Assembly: GCA_021845835.1 (NCBI GenBank)
Contig: JAJZVE010000167.1
Coordinates: forward strand, 1 to 8,547
Source of the DNA: Pseudomonadota bacterium
GTDB taxonomy: Bacteria > Pseudomonadota > Alphaproteobacteria > Acetobacterales > Acetobacteraceae
Direction of reading: 5' to 3'
Length of the DNA stretch: 8,547 nucleotides
Shown here piece by piece: positions 1-6,469 of the stretch. Made by a program: the position numbers and the translations under genes. Positions within the stretch are counted from its first letter, which is position 1; each line of letters begins with the position of its first letter. The notes under the pieces are model-generated. The model did not search any database. It had not been told where the DNA came from and worked only from the letters and a program-made list of their open reading frames with translations.

Positions 1-1509
1 CGGCAGCAGCGAAACAAGGCGCGGCACGGCGGCGCCGAGCAGATAGGGCGCCGCGAGGCCAAGCCCCATCGCGAGGAAGATGCCCATGATCTCGATCGGC
101 CCACGCGCTAAGGCGAAGCCCACCGCGGTGCCGACGAACGGGGCGGAACAGGACGCGGCGAGAAGCGTGGCGAACAGTCCGGTCAGGAACGCCGTGCCGC
201 GCCGCGAGCGCAGTTGCACCGTCCCCAGTCGTGTCGCCATCCCGCCGGGCAGGCCGATCCCGATCCAGCCCCACAGGCTCGCGGCGAACAGCACCATGAC
301 CATCGTCATGGCCGCGAGGAACCACGGCAGCTGGAACTGGATCCCCCAGCCGATCGCAGCACCTGCCTGCTTGAGCGCGATCAGCCCGCCTGCCAGCGCG
401 GCAAAGCCCGCCAGCACGCCGGCGGCGGTCGCCAGCAGGTCGATCCGCACCCGGCTCCGTTCCGACCCGGCAAGTTTTGCCACGCCGAGCAGCTTGAGCG
501 ACAGCACCGGCAGCACGCAGGGCATGACGTTCAGGATCAGCCCGCCGAGCAAGGCGACGGCCAGGATCGCGAGCGGCAGGCTGGTCCGCTCCGGCAGCGC
601 GGCGGAAGAGACCAGCCGTGGTGCGGCGTGGAAGGTGGCCGCGCCACCCGGTCCCTCTGTCAGAGTGAAGGCAAGCCGACGCCCGGCCAGCACGCCTGCA
701 GCGTCATGCACGCGCGGGACGACCAGTATCGCCGTCTCCCCGCTCGCCGACAGCGAAAGGTGCGGCCAGCCAGGCGCGCCCTGCGGCAAGCCCTCGACAA
801 ACAGATCAGCCTGCGGGAGCGCCCGGCCGCCGGTGGCCAGCCGCAGGATCAACGTCGATCGTCCGCCCCCCGCCGACGCGACCTCGGCTGCGCGCAGGGT
901 CAGGCCGAGCTGAACCAGGGAACCTGGGATGCGGGCGCGCGCCACGGTGATCAGCGCGGCCTCGGGACCCGGCAGGGCGAGCCCGGTCGGCAGCGTGAGG
1001 TCGAGCATAGCATGATACGGCACGCAGATCGTCTTGCAGGCCGAGTAGTTCACGTTGGCACGCAGGATCAGGGGCGCAGCGGGATCGGCCAGACGGAGCG
1101 CGATCGGCAGCACCACACCGGTTTCGTATCCATAGGTCTGCAAGCCTTCGAGCGGGAACCGTCGCGGCGCCGGCCATGACAGCGTGGCAGACCGGAGGTT
1201 GCGCGATCCCGCCCAGGTAACCGAGGCGGGGATGCCCGCGGCGCCTGGCGAGCGCCAGTAGGCGTGCCACCCGGGAGCCAGACGGATCTGCAGCCCGGCG
1301 TCGACGGTACTCATGGCGCCGGTCGCCTGCTCGGCAGTGATTAGCCGTACGGCGGCGTGCCGGTCGCCGACCCATCCCGTTGCTGCTGCCAGGGCGTCGC
1401 GTGCCTGCATCGTCAGGAAGCCGATTGCTGCCAACACGGCGGCGGCGCAGGCACGTCGGAGGCGCATCGGAACGGCAATACGCGGGCGTGAGAGCCAGAC
1501 GTCCATCAT
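1..1509 (-). CDS. scsB: ScsB/DsbD-like thiol:disulfide interchange protein (C-terminus beyond window)
   Basis: Inner-membrane protein expected to carry electrons from cytoplasmic thioredoxin to periplasmic thiols, in the ScsB (suppressor of copper sensitivity) branch of the DsbD family. The 503 visible residues hold a signal-like N-terminus (about 15-42), then a periplasmic domain with WHAYWRSPG near 81-89 and NVNYSACKTICVP at 152-164 (cysteines 158 and 162). The transmembrane electron-transfer domain begins near 312, with LNVMPCVLPVLSLK (Cys331) and ASCSAPFVGTAVGFAL (Cys454), matching the two-cysteine core of DsbD. The rest of that domain and any C-terminal thioredoxin domain lie past base 1. 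The start is the first of two tandem ATG codons; its ATGA overlaps the copD stop, so translation is probably coupled. Many relatives have Pro before the second membrane cysteine; here it is Ser453. Family call is firm; ScsB rather than plain DsbD rests on the N-terminal domain and copper neighbours. Confidence 0.9.
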   Translation of the reverse strand, partial: MMDVWLSRPRIAVPMRLRRACAAAVLAAIGFLTMQARDALAAATGWVGDRHAAVRLITAEQATGAMSTVDAGLQIRLAPGWHAYWRSPGAAGIPASVTWAGSRNLRSATLSWPAPRRFPLEGLQTYGYETGVVLPIALRLADPAAPLILRANVNYSACKTICVPYHAMLDLTLPTGLALPGPEAALITVARARIPGSLVQLGLTLRAAEVASAGGGRSTLILRLATGGRALPQADLFVEGLPQGAPGWPHLSLSASGETAILVVPRVHDAAGVLAGRRLAFTLTEGPGGAATFHAAPRLVSSAALPERTSLPLAILAVALLGGLILNVMPCVLPVLSLKLLGVAKLAGSERSRVRIDLLATAAGVLAGFAALAGGLIALKQAGAAIGWGIQFQLPWFLAAMTMVMVLFAASLWGWIGIGLPGGMATRLGTVQLRSRRGTAFLTGLFATLLAASCSAPFVGTAVGFALARGPIEIMGIFLAMGLGLAAPYLLGAAVPRLVSLLP

Positions 1510-2438
1510 CGCACCATTCCAACCATGTCCATTGCGGGTGGAAGTTCCAATAACACCCCGGCCAGAATGACGACGCATACGCCGACCAACGCCTCGACGA
1601 TGATATTCCGTCGGAGCCGTGCTCTGGATTGCTCGCCTGAGAGACCGATCAAGCCCGGCGTCAACCGGAAGCAATTATGCGCAGCAATGCCCAGCAGCAC
1701 GACGAACAGAGCAAGCTTGGCAAATGCGACGCGGCCATAGTCGGTGCCGACGAAAGCGCCGAGACCGCCGATCAGGAGATATCCCTGGAGCCCAGCGGTC
1801 ACGGCCAAGGTTGCAACGCAGACAGCGCCCAGCCGTGAAAACCGGCGCGCGACCCGATAGGCTTCGTCGAGGGATGTCGTGGTGACGATGATCAGAAGGG
1901 GAACGAGCCCCCCCAGCCAGAGACCCGTCGCGCCCAGGTGCAGGGCCAGGGCACTCGCGAGACCGATCCCTTCGGGACCGCCCATGGCGGCGCCGTGACC
2001 AAGACCGGCCTGGAGCACCGTGGCGACCGCGGCGAGAACGGCGGCCGTTAGGACGCGGCCGCGCCGCTGTCCGTCGCCGAACATCACGGAGGCTGCCAAC
2101 AACAAAGCGAGGCGTGCGGTCAGGAGATGGCCAAAATTCGTGTCCCGAAGAACCGACGCGAGCACTGAGATCCCGGCACGGATTTGATGCGCGCCGGTGA
2201 TGTAGGTGGCTTCGGCGACGAGCCAGACGCCCCCAGCAGCCATCGCGATCACCAGACTCACGCGAAGAAGACGGGCAAGTGAGGCTACGACACGCCGGTC
2301 GTTATCGGACTCGCCGCACACGCGGGCCCCCGGAAGCAGGACTGCGCGCGCGGCAACCGTTCCGAAAACCGACAGGGACCCGGCGACATGAACGCCCCTC
2401 GCGACACCTCTGATGATCAGCGCGGACGAAAGGCTCAT
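1506..2438 (-). CDS. copD: CopD family copper resistance/import membrane protein
   Basis: Inner-membrane protein of the CopD family, which acts with periplasmic CopC in copper handling; in several bacteria the pair is linked to copper uptake. The 310-residue product is almost entirely hydrophobic, with about eight membrane segments. Family-like features are His17 in the first helix (GVHVAGSLSVFG), His104 (GHLLTARLALLL), His148, LHLGATGLWLGGLVPL with His167, YGRVAFAKLALFVVLLG before AHNCFRLTPGL (His254, 251-263), and a last helix (NIIVEALVGVCVVILAG) ending in ELPPAM. Length matches the family. It starts within the copC stop (ATGA overlap) without a clear Shine-Dalgarno, and ends in the next ATGA overlap with scsB, so copC-copD-scsB look translationally coupled. 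The transport direction cannot be decided from sequence. Confidence 0.92.
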   Translation of the reverse strand: MSLSSALIIRGVARGVHVAGSLSVFGTVAARAVLLPGARVCGESDNDRRVVASLARLLRVSLVIAMAAGGVWLVAEATYITGAHQIRAGISVLASVLRDTNFGHLLTARLALLLAASVMFGDGQRRGRVLTAAVLAAVATVLQAGLGHGAAMGGPEGIGLASALALHLGATGLWLGGLVPLLIIVTTTSLDEAYRVARRFSRLGAVCVATLAVTAGLQGYLLIGGLGAFVGTDYGRVAFAKLALFVVLLGIAAHNCFRLTPGLIGLSGEQSRARLRRNIIVEALVGVCVVILAGVLLELPPAMDMVGMVR

Positions 2439-2854
2439 CGGGAGACGGCGAAGTCATAGTGGCCCTGGGTGCGATGACCATCCATCGCCAGGGCATGCCA
2501 CCGCACGACATAGGTTCCGGGCGCGAGCGGTTGCCTGAACCCGACACTCAGGACCTTGTGGTCACGCCGATCCCGCACGGGATCCCCATTATCCACGCGT
2601 GCGCCGCTGCTGGTCCGGACCGTGATCCCGCTGAAGCGCGCGTTGACGTCCTCGGTGAACATGATCACGACTCGCGGTGGAGCCGCCGCAAGGACGGCTC
2701 CCGGTCGAGGCATTTCGCGCGCCGGGAAAGCGTGGGCGAAGGTGCTTCCTGGCCCGAGGCTAGCTCCGAGGATCCCGCCCGCCAGCAGGGTCGCAACATG
2801 CAGCAGGCTTCGAGATCCCGCGTGGCCGGCGTTGGGTTCGGGTGCAATCGGCAT
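2435..2854 (-). CDS. copC: CopC family periplasmic copper-binding protein
   Basis: Small secreted copper-binding beta-sandwich protein, probably passing copper to CopD. The 139-residue precursor has a signal peptide (about 1-40) ending ...GSTFA, so cleavage would expose His41 as the mature N-terminus, the usual first ligand of the CopC Cu(II) site. The body shows the family pattern: PRPGAVLAAAPPRVVIMFTE (49-68), ARFSGITV (72-79), LAPGTYVVRWHALAMDGH (110-127), GHYDFAV (131-137). Asp125 and His127 fit the remaining Cu(II) ligands. The mature protein has no Met-rich loop, so it looks like a Cu(II)-only type without the Cu(I) site of plasmid CopC (inference). The ATG has a good ribosome site, GGGAGAG at 2860-2866, 5 bases upstream and partly overlapping the end of the DUF411 gene, 14 bases away. 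Confidence 0.92.
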   Translation of the reverse strand: MPIAPEPNAGHAGSRSLLHVATLLAGGILGASLGPGSTFAHAFPAREMPRPGAVLAAAPPRVVIMFTEDVNARFSGITVRTSSGARVDNGDPVRDRRDHKVLSVGFRQPLAPGTYVVRWHALAMDGHRTQGHYDFAVSR

Positions 2855-2868
2855 CGCGACTCTCCCGC

Positions 2869-3321
2869 TCAGTTCACTGTGCCGAACACCACGGGCTTGG
2901 CGGTCCCGATTTCATAGACCGGAATCGGTGTCGTCGGCATCCCGGCCATCGCCGGCATCCCGGGAACCCCTGACGGCATGCCCGGAATCGCAAGCCCGAC
3001 AATCGGCAGATGCTCGGCGAGCAGTTTCTTGATCATCGGCGCGGGCACGTGGCCCTCGATCACATAGCGACCGAGTTTCATCGTGTGGCAGCCGTCGAGG
3101 GCGGTCGGCACACCGGCCATCCGTGCGACGAGATCGAGCTGGTCGGTGGGAATCACCTTCACGGCAAACCCGTTCTGATCGAGGTATTTCGCGTAGGCCT
3201 CGCAGCAGCTGCATTGCGGGTTCTTGTACAGGACCGCCTGGATCGGCGCGGCGACCGCGGGCGCGGTGACGAAGGCTCCGAACAGAAATGCGAGACTGGC
3301 ACGAATTGCAGAAGTCTTCAT
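2869..3321 (-). CDS. DUF411 family periplasmic metal-binding protein
   Basis: DUF411 proteins are small, often exported proteins commonly found in copper-resistance operons; a metal-binding or chaperone role is presumed. The 150-residue product has an N-terminal signal peptide (about 1-25, ending AVAA). The thioredoxin-like core starts at IQAVLYKNPQCSCCEAYAKYL (27-47) with the CxCC motif at Cys37, Cys39, Cys40. It continues with VPTALDGCHTMKLGRYVIEGHVP (71-93; Cys78, His79, His91) and the family's GLAIPGMPSGVPGM (109-122). The end is unusual: after the conserved PGM there is an extra MPAMAGMP stretch, giving Met115, 122, 125 and 128 in a short window. The start has a strong purine-rich ribosome site at 3327-3335. 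It lies 24 bases after the oxidase and 14 before copC, clearly within the same operon. Confidence 0.9.
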   Translation of the reverse strand: MKTSAIRASLAFLFGAFVTAPAVAAPIQAVLYKNPQCSCCEAYAKYLDQNGFAVKVIPTDQLDLVARMAGVPTALDGCHTMKLGRYVIEGHVPAPMIKKLLAEHLPIVGLAIPGMPSGVPGMPAMAGMPTTPIPVYEIGTAKPVVFGTVN

Positions 3322-3345
3322 GGTGGTTTCCTTCCGTGGTCGAAA

Positions 3346-4824
3346 TCAGGCGACGCGGATGACCGTCATCAGGCCGGTCGCCTGGTGTTCGATGACGTGG
3401 CAGTGGAACATCCATTGGCCGGGATTGTCGGCGGCGAACGCGAATGTCACGGTGTCGTTCGGGCGCAGAATCACCGTGTCGCGCAGGTGCGGATGGCGCG
3501 CTGCGACACCGTTGCGCGACAGCACGGTGAAGCTGTAGCCGTGCAGATGCATGGGGTGCCACCAGCGCGTCTGGTTCTCGAGCGTGATCAGCGCGGTGCG
3601 GCCCAGGGGAATGGTGAAGATCGGCGCCATGCCGTCATTCATGCCGTGCGGCCCCCGGATGCCCCAGATCTTGGTGGCGAGCGTGGGCTTGCCGTCAGCC
3701 ATCATGCCCATCCCCCCCATCATGCCACCGCTCATCATTCCGCCCCCGCCACCCAAGCCACCCATCATCCCGCCGACGATGGTCAGCCGGTGACGCACCG
3801 GATCACGCAAATCGGGCGCCGGTACGGGGTTGGGTTTCAGGACGGGTAGTTGGGTCGGCAGATGCGGGTGCCGTCTCGGCTGCTTCGTGTAGGCAAGCTC
3901 CGTCAGCTGATACGTCAGCCTTCCACCATAGAAATCATCAGTCACGGGGTAGCGGCCTCCGGGATCGCCGACCGTGTCCAGCAGCAGATCGACCCGCTGT
4001 GCCGGCGCGATCAGCACCCGCTCCCCCGCCGGCACGAAGGGCTGTGTCACAGGCTGGCCGTCCAAAGCCACGACGACCACACGATGCCCGGCGAAGCGCA
4101 GTGCCATGAACCGGGCGAGACAGGCATTGACCAGGCGCAGGCGGATCCGCTCCCCGGCGCGCAGCGAAATTCCCGCGTGCCGGCTGCCGTTGATGGTGAC
4201 GACATTGCCGATCCGCCCGGCCATCGCCGCCTGCATGAACGTATCGAATCCCGGCAGCAGGCTTCCGTTCGGTTCCATCTCCCAGTCCTGGAGGACCCAG
4301 AGAAGATCACGGTCGAATGCCGGCGGTTCGCGCTCCTCGACGATCAGCGCGCCGGCCATGCCGCGACCCATCTCGCCAGCTGTATGCTCGTGCGGGTGGT
4401 ACCAGAACGTGCCGGCGTCCGGCGGCGTGAATGCGTAGGTGAAACTGCCGTTTGGCGTTATCGGCTTCTGGGTGAGAAACGGCACCCCATCCATCGCGTT
4501 CGGCAGCCGGATGCCGTGCCAATGCACGGTGGTGCCTTCCGTGAGGCCGTTGCGGACGACAGAGCGGAACGGCTCGCCCTGGCGAAGGCGCAGCACCGGC
4601 CCGGGGACTTCCTTGTTGTAGGCCCAGACGGCGGTATGCGGCTGCCCGGTGCTGAGCAAAGCGGCGGTTGCCGGGGCAGGCTCCAGGGAGTACGCGGACG
4701 CCTCCGGGGCAGCTGCCAAGGCACCGGTCCGCGGAGTCGCGGACAACAGAGCCGCGGCTGCGGAAAGTCCGCCGCCCCGAAGTGCCATCCGACGTGTCAC
4801 GGACGGCCATGGTGGCATCGACAT
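3346..4824 (-). CDS. Multicopper oxidase, Tat-exported, CueO/CopA type
   Basis: Periplasmic multicopper oxidase expected to oxidise Cu(I) to the less toxic Cu(II) while reducing oxygen to water. The 492-residue product opens with a twin-arginine signal (TRRMAL at 10-15, then a hydrophobic stretch to about 39). All copper-site motifs are present: HWHG at 101-104; HPHEH at 143-147; HPMHLHG at 423-429; HCHVIEHQATGLM at 474-486, giving the type 1 Cys475, His480 and axial Met486. A Met/Gly-rich insert (351-376, eight Met in four MM pairs plus one more) precedes the last domain, in the position where CueO and CopA carry Met-rich substrate regions. Size is nearer CueO than the roughly 600-residue CopA. 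The frame stays open to 4929, but the ATG at 4824 is chosen because TAGGAG lies 8 bases before it and the Tat signal then sits at the N-terminus. Gap to the peroxiredoxin is 56 bases. Confidence 0.94.
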   Translation of the reverse strand: MSMPPWPSVTRRMALRGGGLSAAAALLSATPRTGALAAAPEASAYSLEPAPATAALLSTGQPHTAVWAYNKEVPGPVLRLRQGEPFRSVVRNGLTEGTTVHWHGIRLPNAMDGVPFLTQKPITPNGSFTYAFTPPDAGTFWYHPHEHTAGEMGRGMAGALIVEEREPPAFDRDLLWVLQDWEMEPNGSLLPGFDTFMQAAMAGRIGNVVTINGSRHAGISLRAGERIRLRLVNACLARFMALRFAGHRVVVVALDGQPVTQPFVPAGERVLIAPAQRVDLLLDTVGDPGGRYPVTDDFYGGRLTYQLTELAYTKQPRRHPHLPTQLPVLKPNPVPAPDLRDPVRHRLTIVGGMMGGLGGGGGMMSGGMMGGMGMMADGKPTLATKIWGIRGPHGMNDGMAPIFTIPLGRTALITLENQTRWWHPMHLHGYSFTVLSRNGVAARHPHLRDTVILRPNDTVTFAFAADNPGQWMFHCHVIEHQATGLMTVIRVA

Positions 4825-4832
4825 GCAGTGGT

Positions 4833-4838
4833 CTCCTA
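4833..4838 (-). promoter_or_regulatory. Ribosome binding site fixing the multicopper oxidase start
   Basis: TAGGAG on the minus strand, 8 bases before the ATG at 4824. It selects this start over the in-frame ATG at 4929, which would overlap the peroxiredoxin gene by 49 bases and bury the Tat signal behind 35 extra residues. Confidence 0.8.
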
Positions 4839-4880
4839 CGGAACGAGGGTCACAGGACAGAGCGGCTGCCGGGCACGCCG

Positions 4881-5513
4881 CTAGCGCGGCTGCGCCACGA
4901 GCCGCAGATAGGGCTTCAGGGTCTTCCACCGGGCAGGAAAGCGCTCTGCGGCCTCCGCATCGCTGAGTGACGGCGCAATGATCACGTCCTGGCCGTGCTG
5001 CCAGTTCACCGGCGTGACCACGCTGTGCTTCGCCGTCAACTGCAGCGAGTCGATCGCGCGCAGGATCTCGGCGAAGTTGCGGCCGGTGCTGGCCGGGTAG
5101 GTGATGGTCAGTTTCAGCCTCTTGTCCGGGCCGACAACGAAGACCGAACGGACCGTGAAGGTGTCGTTCGCATTCGGATGGATCATGCCGTAGAGCCCGG
5201 CGATGCGCCGCTCACTATCGGCGATCAGGGGGAAGTTGAGCGCGTGCCCCTGGGTCTCGGCGATGTCGCCGGCCCAGGCGTGATGGTCGGCGAGCGGATC
5301 GACGGACAGGCCAATCACTTTCACGTCCCGCCTGTCGAATTCGGGCTTGAGCCGGGCCACCTCGCCGAGTTCAGTCGTGCAGACCGGGGTGAAGTCCTTG
5401 GGGTGGGAGAACAGCACGCCCCAGGATGCGCCGAGCCACTCATGGAAGCGGAGGGTTCCCTCCGTCGTCTGGGCCTCGAAGTCGGGGGCGATATCGCCGA
5501 GTTGCAGAGTCAC
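4881..5513 (-). CDS. 1-Cys peroxiredoxin (Prx6 type)
   Basis: Cytoplasmic thiol peroxidase that reduces hydrogen peroxide and alkyl hydroperoxides. The 210-residue product begins with LQLGDIAPDFEAQTTEG (3-19) and has the catalytic motif HPKDFTPVCTTELGE (37-51) with peroxidatic Cys45 and Thr42; Arg122 (TVRSVF) fits the conserved active-site arginine. Cys45 is the only cysteine, so there is no resolving Cys. The C-terminal Prx6 signature is clear: TPVNWQHGQDVII, then an SDAEAAERFP stretch and WKTLKPYLR. The frame is open up to 5987, but homology begins only at the GTG at 5513, which has AAGGAG 8 bases upstream; the upstream part is an out-of-frame read of the Met-rich gene. There is no signal peptide. 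A peroxidase beside copper genes makes sense because copper and peroxide together form radicals (inference). Confidence 0.93.
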   Translation of the reverse strand: MTLQLGDIAPDFEAQTTEGTLRFHEWLGASWGVLFSHPKDFTPVCTTELGEVARLKPEFDRRDVKVIGLSVDPLADHHAWAGDIAETQGHALNFPLIADSERRIAGLYGMIHPNANDTFTVRSVFVVGPDKRLKLTITYPASTGRNFAEILRAIDSLQLTAKHSVVTPVNWQHGQDVIIAPSLSDAEAAERFPARWKTLKPYLRLVAQPR

Positions 5514-5521
5514 GTGTGGGG

Positions 5522-5527
5522 CTCCTT
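5522..5527 (-). promoter_or_regulatory. Ribosome binding site fixing the peroxiredoxin GTG start
   Basis: AAGGAG on the minus strand, 8 bases before the GTG at 5513. It supports the short 210-residue peroxiredoxin over any longer reading of the same frame. Confidence 0.8.
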
Positions 5528-5550
5528 GCGTGGGGTGCGAACGCGAAATT

Positions 5551-5614
5551 CGGCCGATCGCGACGTGCGGCGACGGGGCCCCGAAGGAGCTGTCGCCGCA
5601 CGTCCGATCGGTCG
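5551..5614 (-). terminator. Long near-perfect hairpin after the Met-rich gene (terminator, attenuator or RNA-stabilising element)
   Basis: Arms 5551-5574 and 5592-5614 are inverted copies sharing the core GACGTGCGGCGAC and CGATCG, with one bulged base and one mismatch over about 23 positions. The loop is 17 bases and contains the palindrome GGGGCCCC. The hairpin starts the base after the Met-rich gene's stop codon and lies about 25 bases before the peroxiredoxin ribosome site. On the minus strand the stem is followed by AATTTCGCG, so there is no U-run typical of an intrinsic terminator. The structure is seen directly; its role as partial terminator or 3'-end protector is inference. Confidence 0.7.
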
Positions 5615-5944
5615 TCAGCCGCGAGACGGCTTGGGTCCGGGCTTCACGGACGGGGCAGGACCGTGCCCGGCCTTCACCATCATCGTGTTGCAGGTGTTCA
5701 TCATCCGGGTCATGGCGGTCATCATGCCCATCATTCCGCCGCCACCCATCATGCCGCCGCGGCCACCCATCATTCCGCCGCCGTCCATCATGCCGCCACC
5801 ACCCATCATGCCCTGACCCTGCATCGGGGCCGGGTGCTGCGGTGGGTGGGCCGGCGCTTGGGCTTCGGCAAGTGCCGCGGTGCCGATGGCAAGGCCCGCG
5901 CTCAGGACTGTGGCGGCGAGAATTCGGCTCAGGTTTCCGTACAT
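5615..5944 (-). CDS. Secreted Met-rich repeat protein, putative copper-binding
   Basis: I do not recognise a named family. The 109-residue product has a signal peptide (about 1-30; LSRILAATVLSAGLAIGTAA, then AEAQA), a short Pro/His stretch (PAHPPQHPAP, 31-40), and a Gly/Met region (46-75) built from a six-residue GMMGGG-like repeat. A more helical part follows, MMTAMTRMMNTCNTMM (74-89), with the only cysteine, Cys85; the tail is basic and Pro-rich. There are 18 Met after residue 40. Thioether-rich segments of this kind bind Cu(I) in CopK, CusF or PcoE-like proteins, but no such similarity is seen here, so copper binding or delivery to the downstream oxidase is inference from composition and context. 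The start at 5944 is set by AAGGAG at 5953-5958. A large hairpin follows the stop. Confidence 0.85.
   Translation of the reverse strand: MYGNLSRILAATVLSAGLAIGTAALAEAQAPAHPPQHPAPMQGQGMMGGGGMMDGGGMMGGRGGMMGGGGMMGMMTAMTRMMNTCNTMMVKAGHGPAPSVKPGPKPSRG
5727..5813 (-). repeat. Imperfect tandem repeat, 18-base unit (one of 21)
   Basis: Four full units (5727-5744, 5745-5765, 5766-5783, 5784-5801) and a partial fifth (5802-5813) share CCCATCAT(T/G)CCGCC on the plus strand. They encode the GMMGGG repeat of the secreted Met-rich protein on the minus strand. The second unit is 21 bases, so it adds one residue and keeps the frame. Third-base differences between units show it is not a recent perfect duplication. 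Confidence 0.8.
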
Positions 5945-5952
5945 TGTGCAGT

Positions 5953-5958
5953 CTCCTT
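5953..5958 (-). promoter_or_regulatory. Ribosome binding site fixing the Met-rich gene start
   Basis: AAGGAG on the minus strand, 8 bases before the ATG at 5944. It places the signal peptide at the N-terminus and rules out the longer in-frame reading from 6058, whose added 38 residues are polar and overlap the upstream gene. Confidence 0.8.
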
Positions 5959-5990
5959 GTGAGGGTCCATTTGGTATGAAATAGCAACGG

Positions 5991-6392
5991 CTATCGGAGC
6001 ACCGCGCGCTCCCGTTCGGGTGCCATCTGCGGCGACAGGAAAGGCTCGGATGTCGCACCGAGGAGCAGCGGCGCCACGGTCGAAGCAGCGGCCTCCATCG
6101 TGTTAGCCTGCGAGCCGGCCGACTTGCTGCCGTTCCCCATCCTCATCATGCAGAGCCCGAACGCGCACATCACCGCGCAGGGCAGGATAGAGAGAAGGAT
6201 GGGCGCCACGCCGACGGCAACCAGCCAGGGCCATCCGCCGAACGCCGCACCGCCAACCGCGACGACGCCGACGCCGAGGACGATGCCGCGCATGCCGCGC
6301 AGCCATGTCGGAAGATAACGGCTCAACCCGGACCTGGATGATGATGGCCCCGCGGCACCCGAGCAGCAGGAAGATATTTGTTCCGTATTCAC
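5991..6392 (-). CDS. Small Cys-rich two-helix membrane protein, unknown family
   Basis: Not assigned to a named family. The 133-residue product has a short N-terminal segment with vicinal Cys9-Cys10 (QISSCCSG), then LSRYLPTWLRGMRG, and two membrane segments (about 36-52 and 55-82). The second ends in LPCAVMCAFGLCMMRM, placing Cys72, Cys76, Cys81 and Met82, 83, 85 along one helix, a plausible soft-metal pathway. The C-terminal 45 residues are polar with no motif. As first gene of the copper block, 46 bases before the Met-rich gene, it probably binds or moves copper or a related thiophilic metal (inference). I choose the GTG at 6392 because AAAGGA lies 6 bases before it; an ATG at 6407 would add five residues but has a poor ribosome site. 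A membrane anchor or metal sensor role is also possible. Confidence 0.8.
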   Translation of the reverse strand: MNTEQISSCCSGAAGPSSSRSGLSRYLPTWLRGMRGIVLGVGVVAVGGAAFGGWPWLVAVGVAPILLSILPCAVMCAFGLCMMRMGNGSKSAGSQANTMEAAASTVAPLLLGATSEPFLSPQMAPERERAVLR

Positions 6393-6398
6393 GTGAGA

Positions 6399-6404
6399 TC
6401 CTTT
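6399..6404 (-). promoter_or_regulatory. Ribosome binding site favouring a GTG start
   Basis: AAAGGA on the minus strand, 6 bases before the GTG at 6392. It argues for GTG over the in-frame ATG at 6407, which would place this Shine-Dalgarno inside the coding sequence. Confidence 0.6.
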
Positions 6405-6469
6405 CATGGCCCCCGCTCGCGCCCACGCCCTGGAGGCGCCGGGCGGAACGGTTCAAGCGTGATCGCTCA

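Noticed and set aside
80..1179. Plus-strand open frames of 277 and 321 codons
   Set aside because: They lie opposite the scsB-like gene, are low-complexity Arg/Pro/Ala-rich and show no domain. They are GC-rich antisense shadows.
806..1522. Minus-strand open frame of 238 codons
   Set aside because: A different frame of the scsB-like gene; the scsB frame gives clear family motifs and this one does not.
3010..4884. Two long plus-strand open frames (279 and 344 codons) opposite the DUF411 and oxidase genes
   Set aside because: Their complement encodes complete, motif-rich proteins; the plus-strand products have no recognisable features.
4825..4929. Longer N-terminus for the multicopper oxidase
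   Set aside because: It would overlap the peroxiredoxin by 49 bases, lacks a ribosome site there, and would hide the Tat signal.
5727..5813. CRISPR-like array
   Set aside because: Units are contiguous without spacers and code in frame for Gly/Met repeats.
4995..5979. Plus-strand open frames with Pro/Ile/Met or Ser/Arg repeats
   Set aside because: The repeats mirror the Met-repeat DNA of the minus-strand gene; no domain or start signal was seen.
5514..5987. 368-residue fusion reading upstream of the peroxiredoxin
   Set aside because: The upstream part is His/Arg/Asp-rich out-of-frame translation of the Met-rich gene, and a good ribosome site marks the GTG at 5513.
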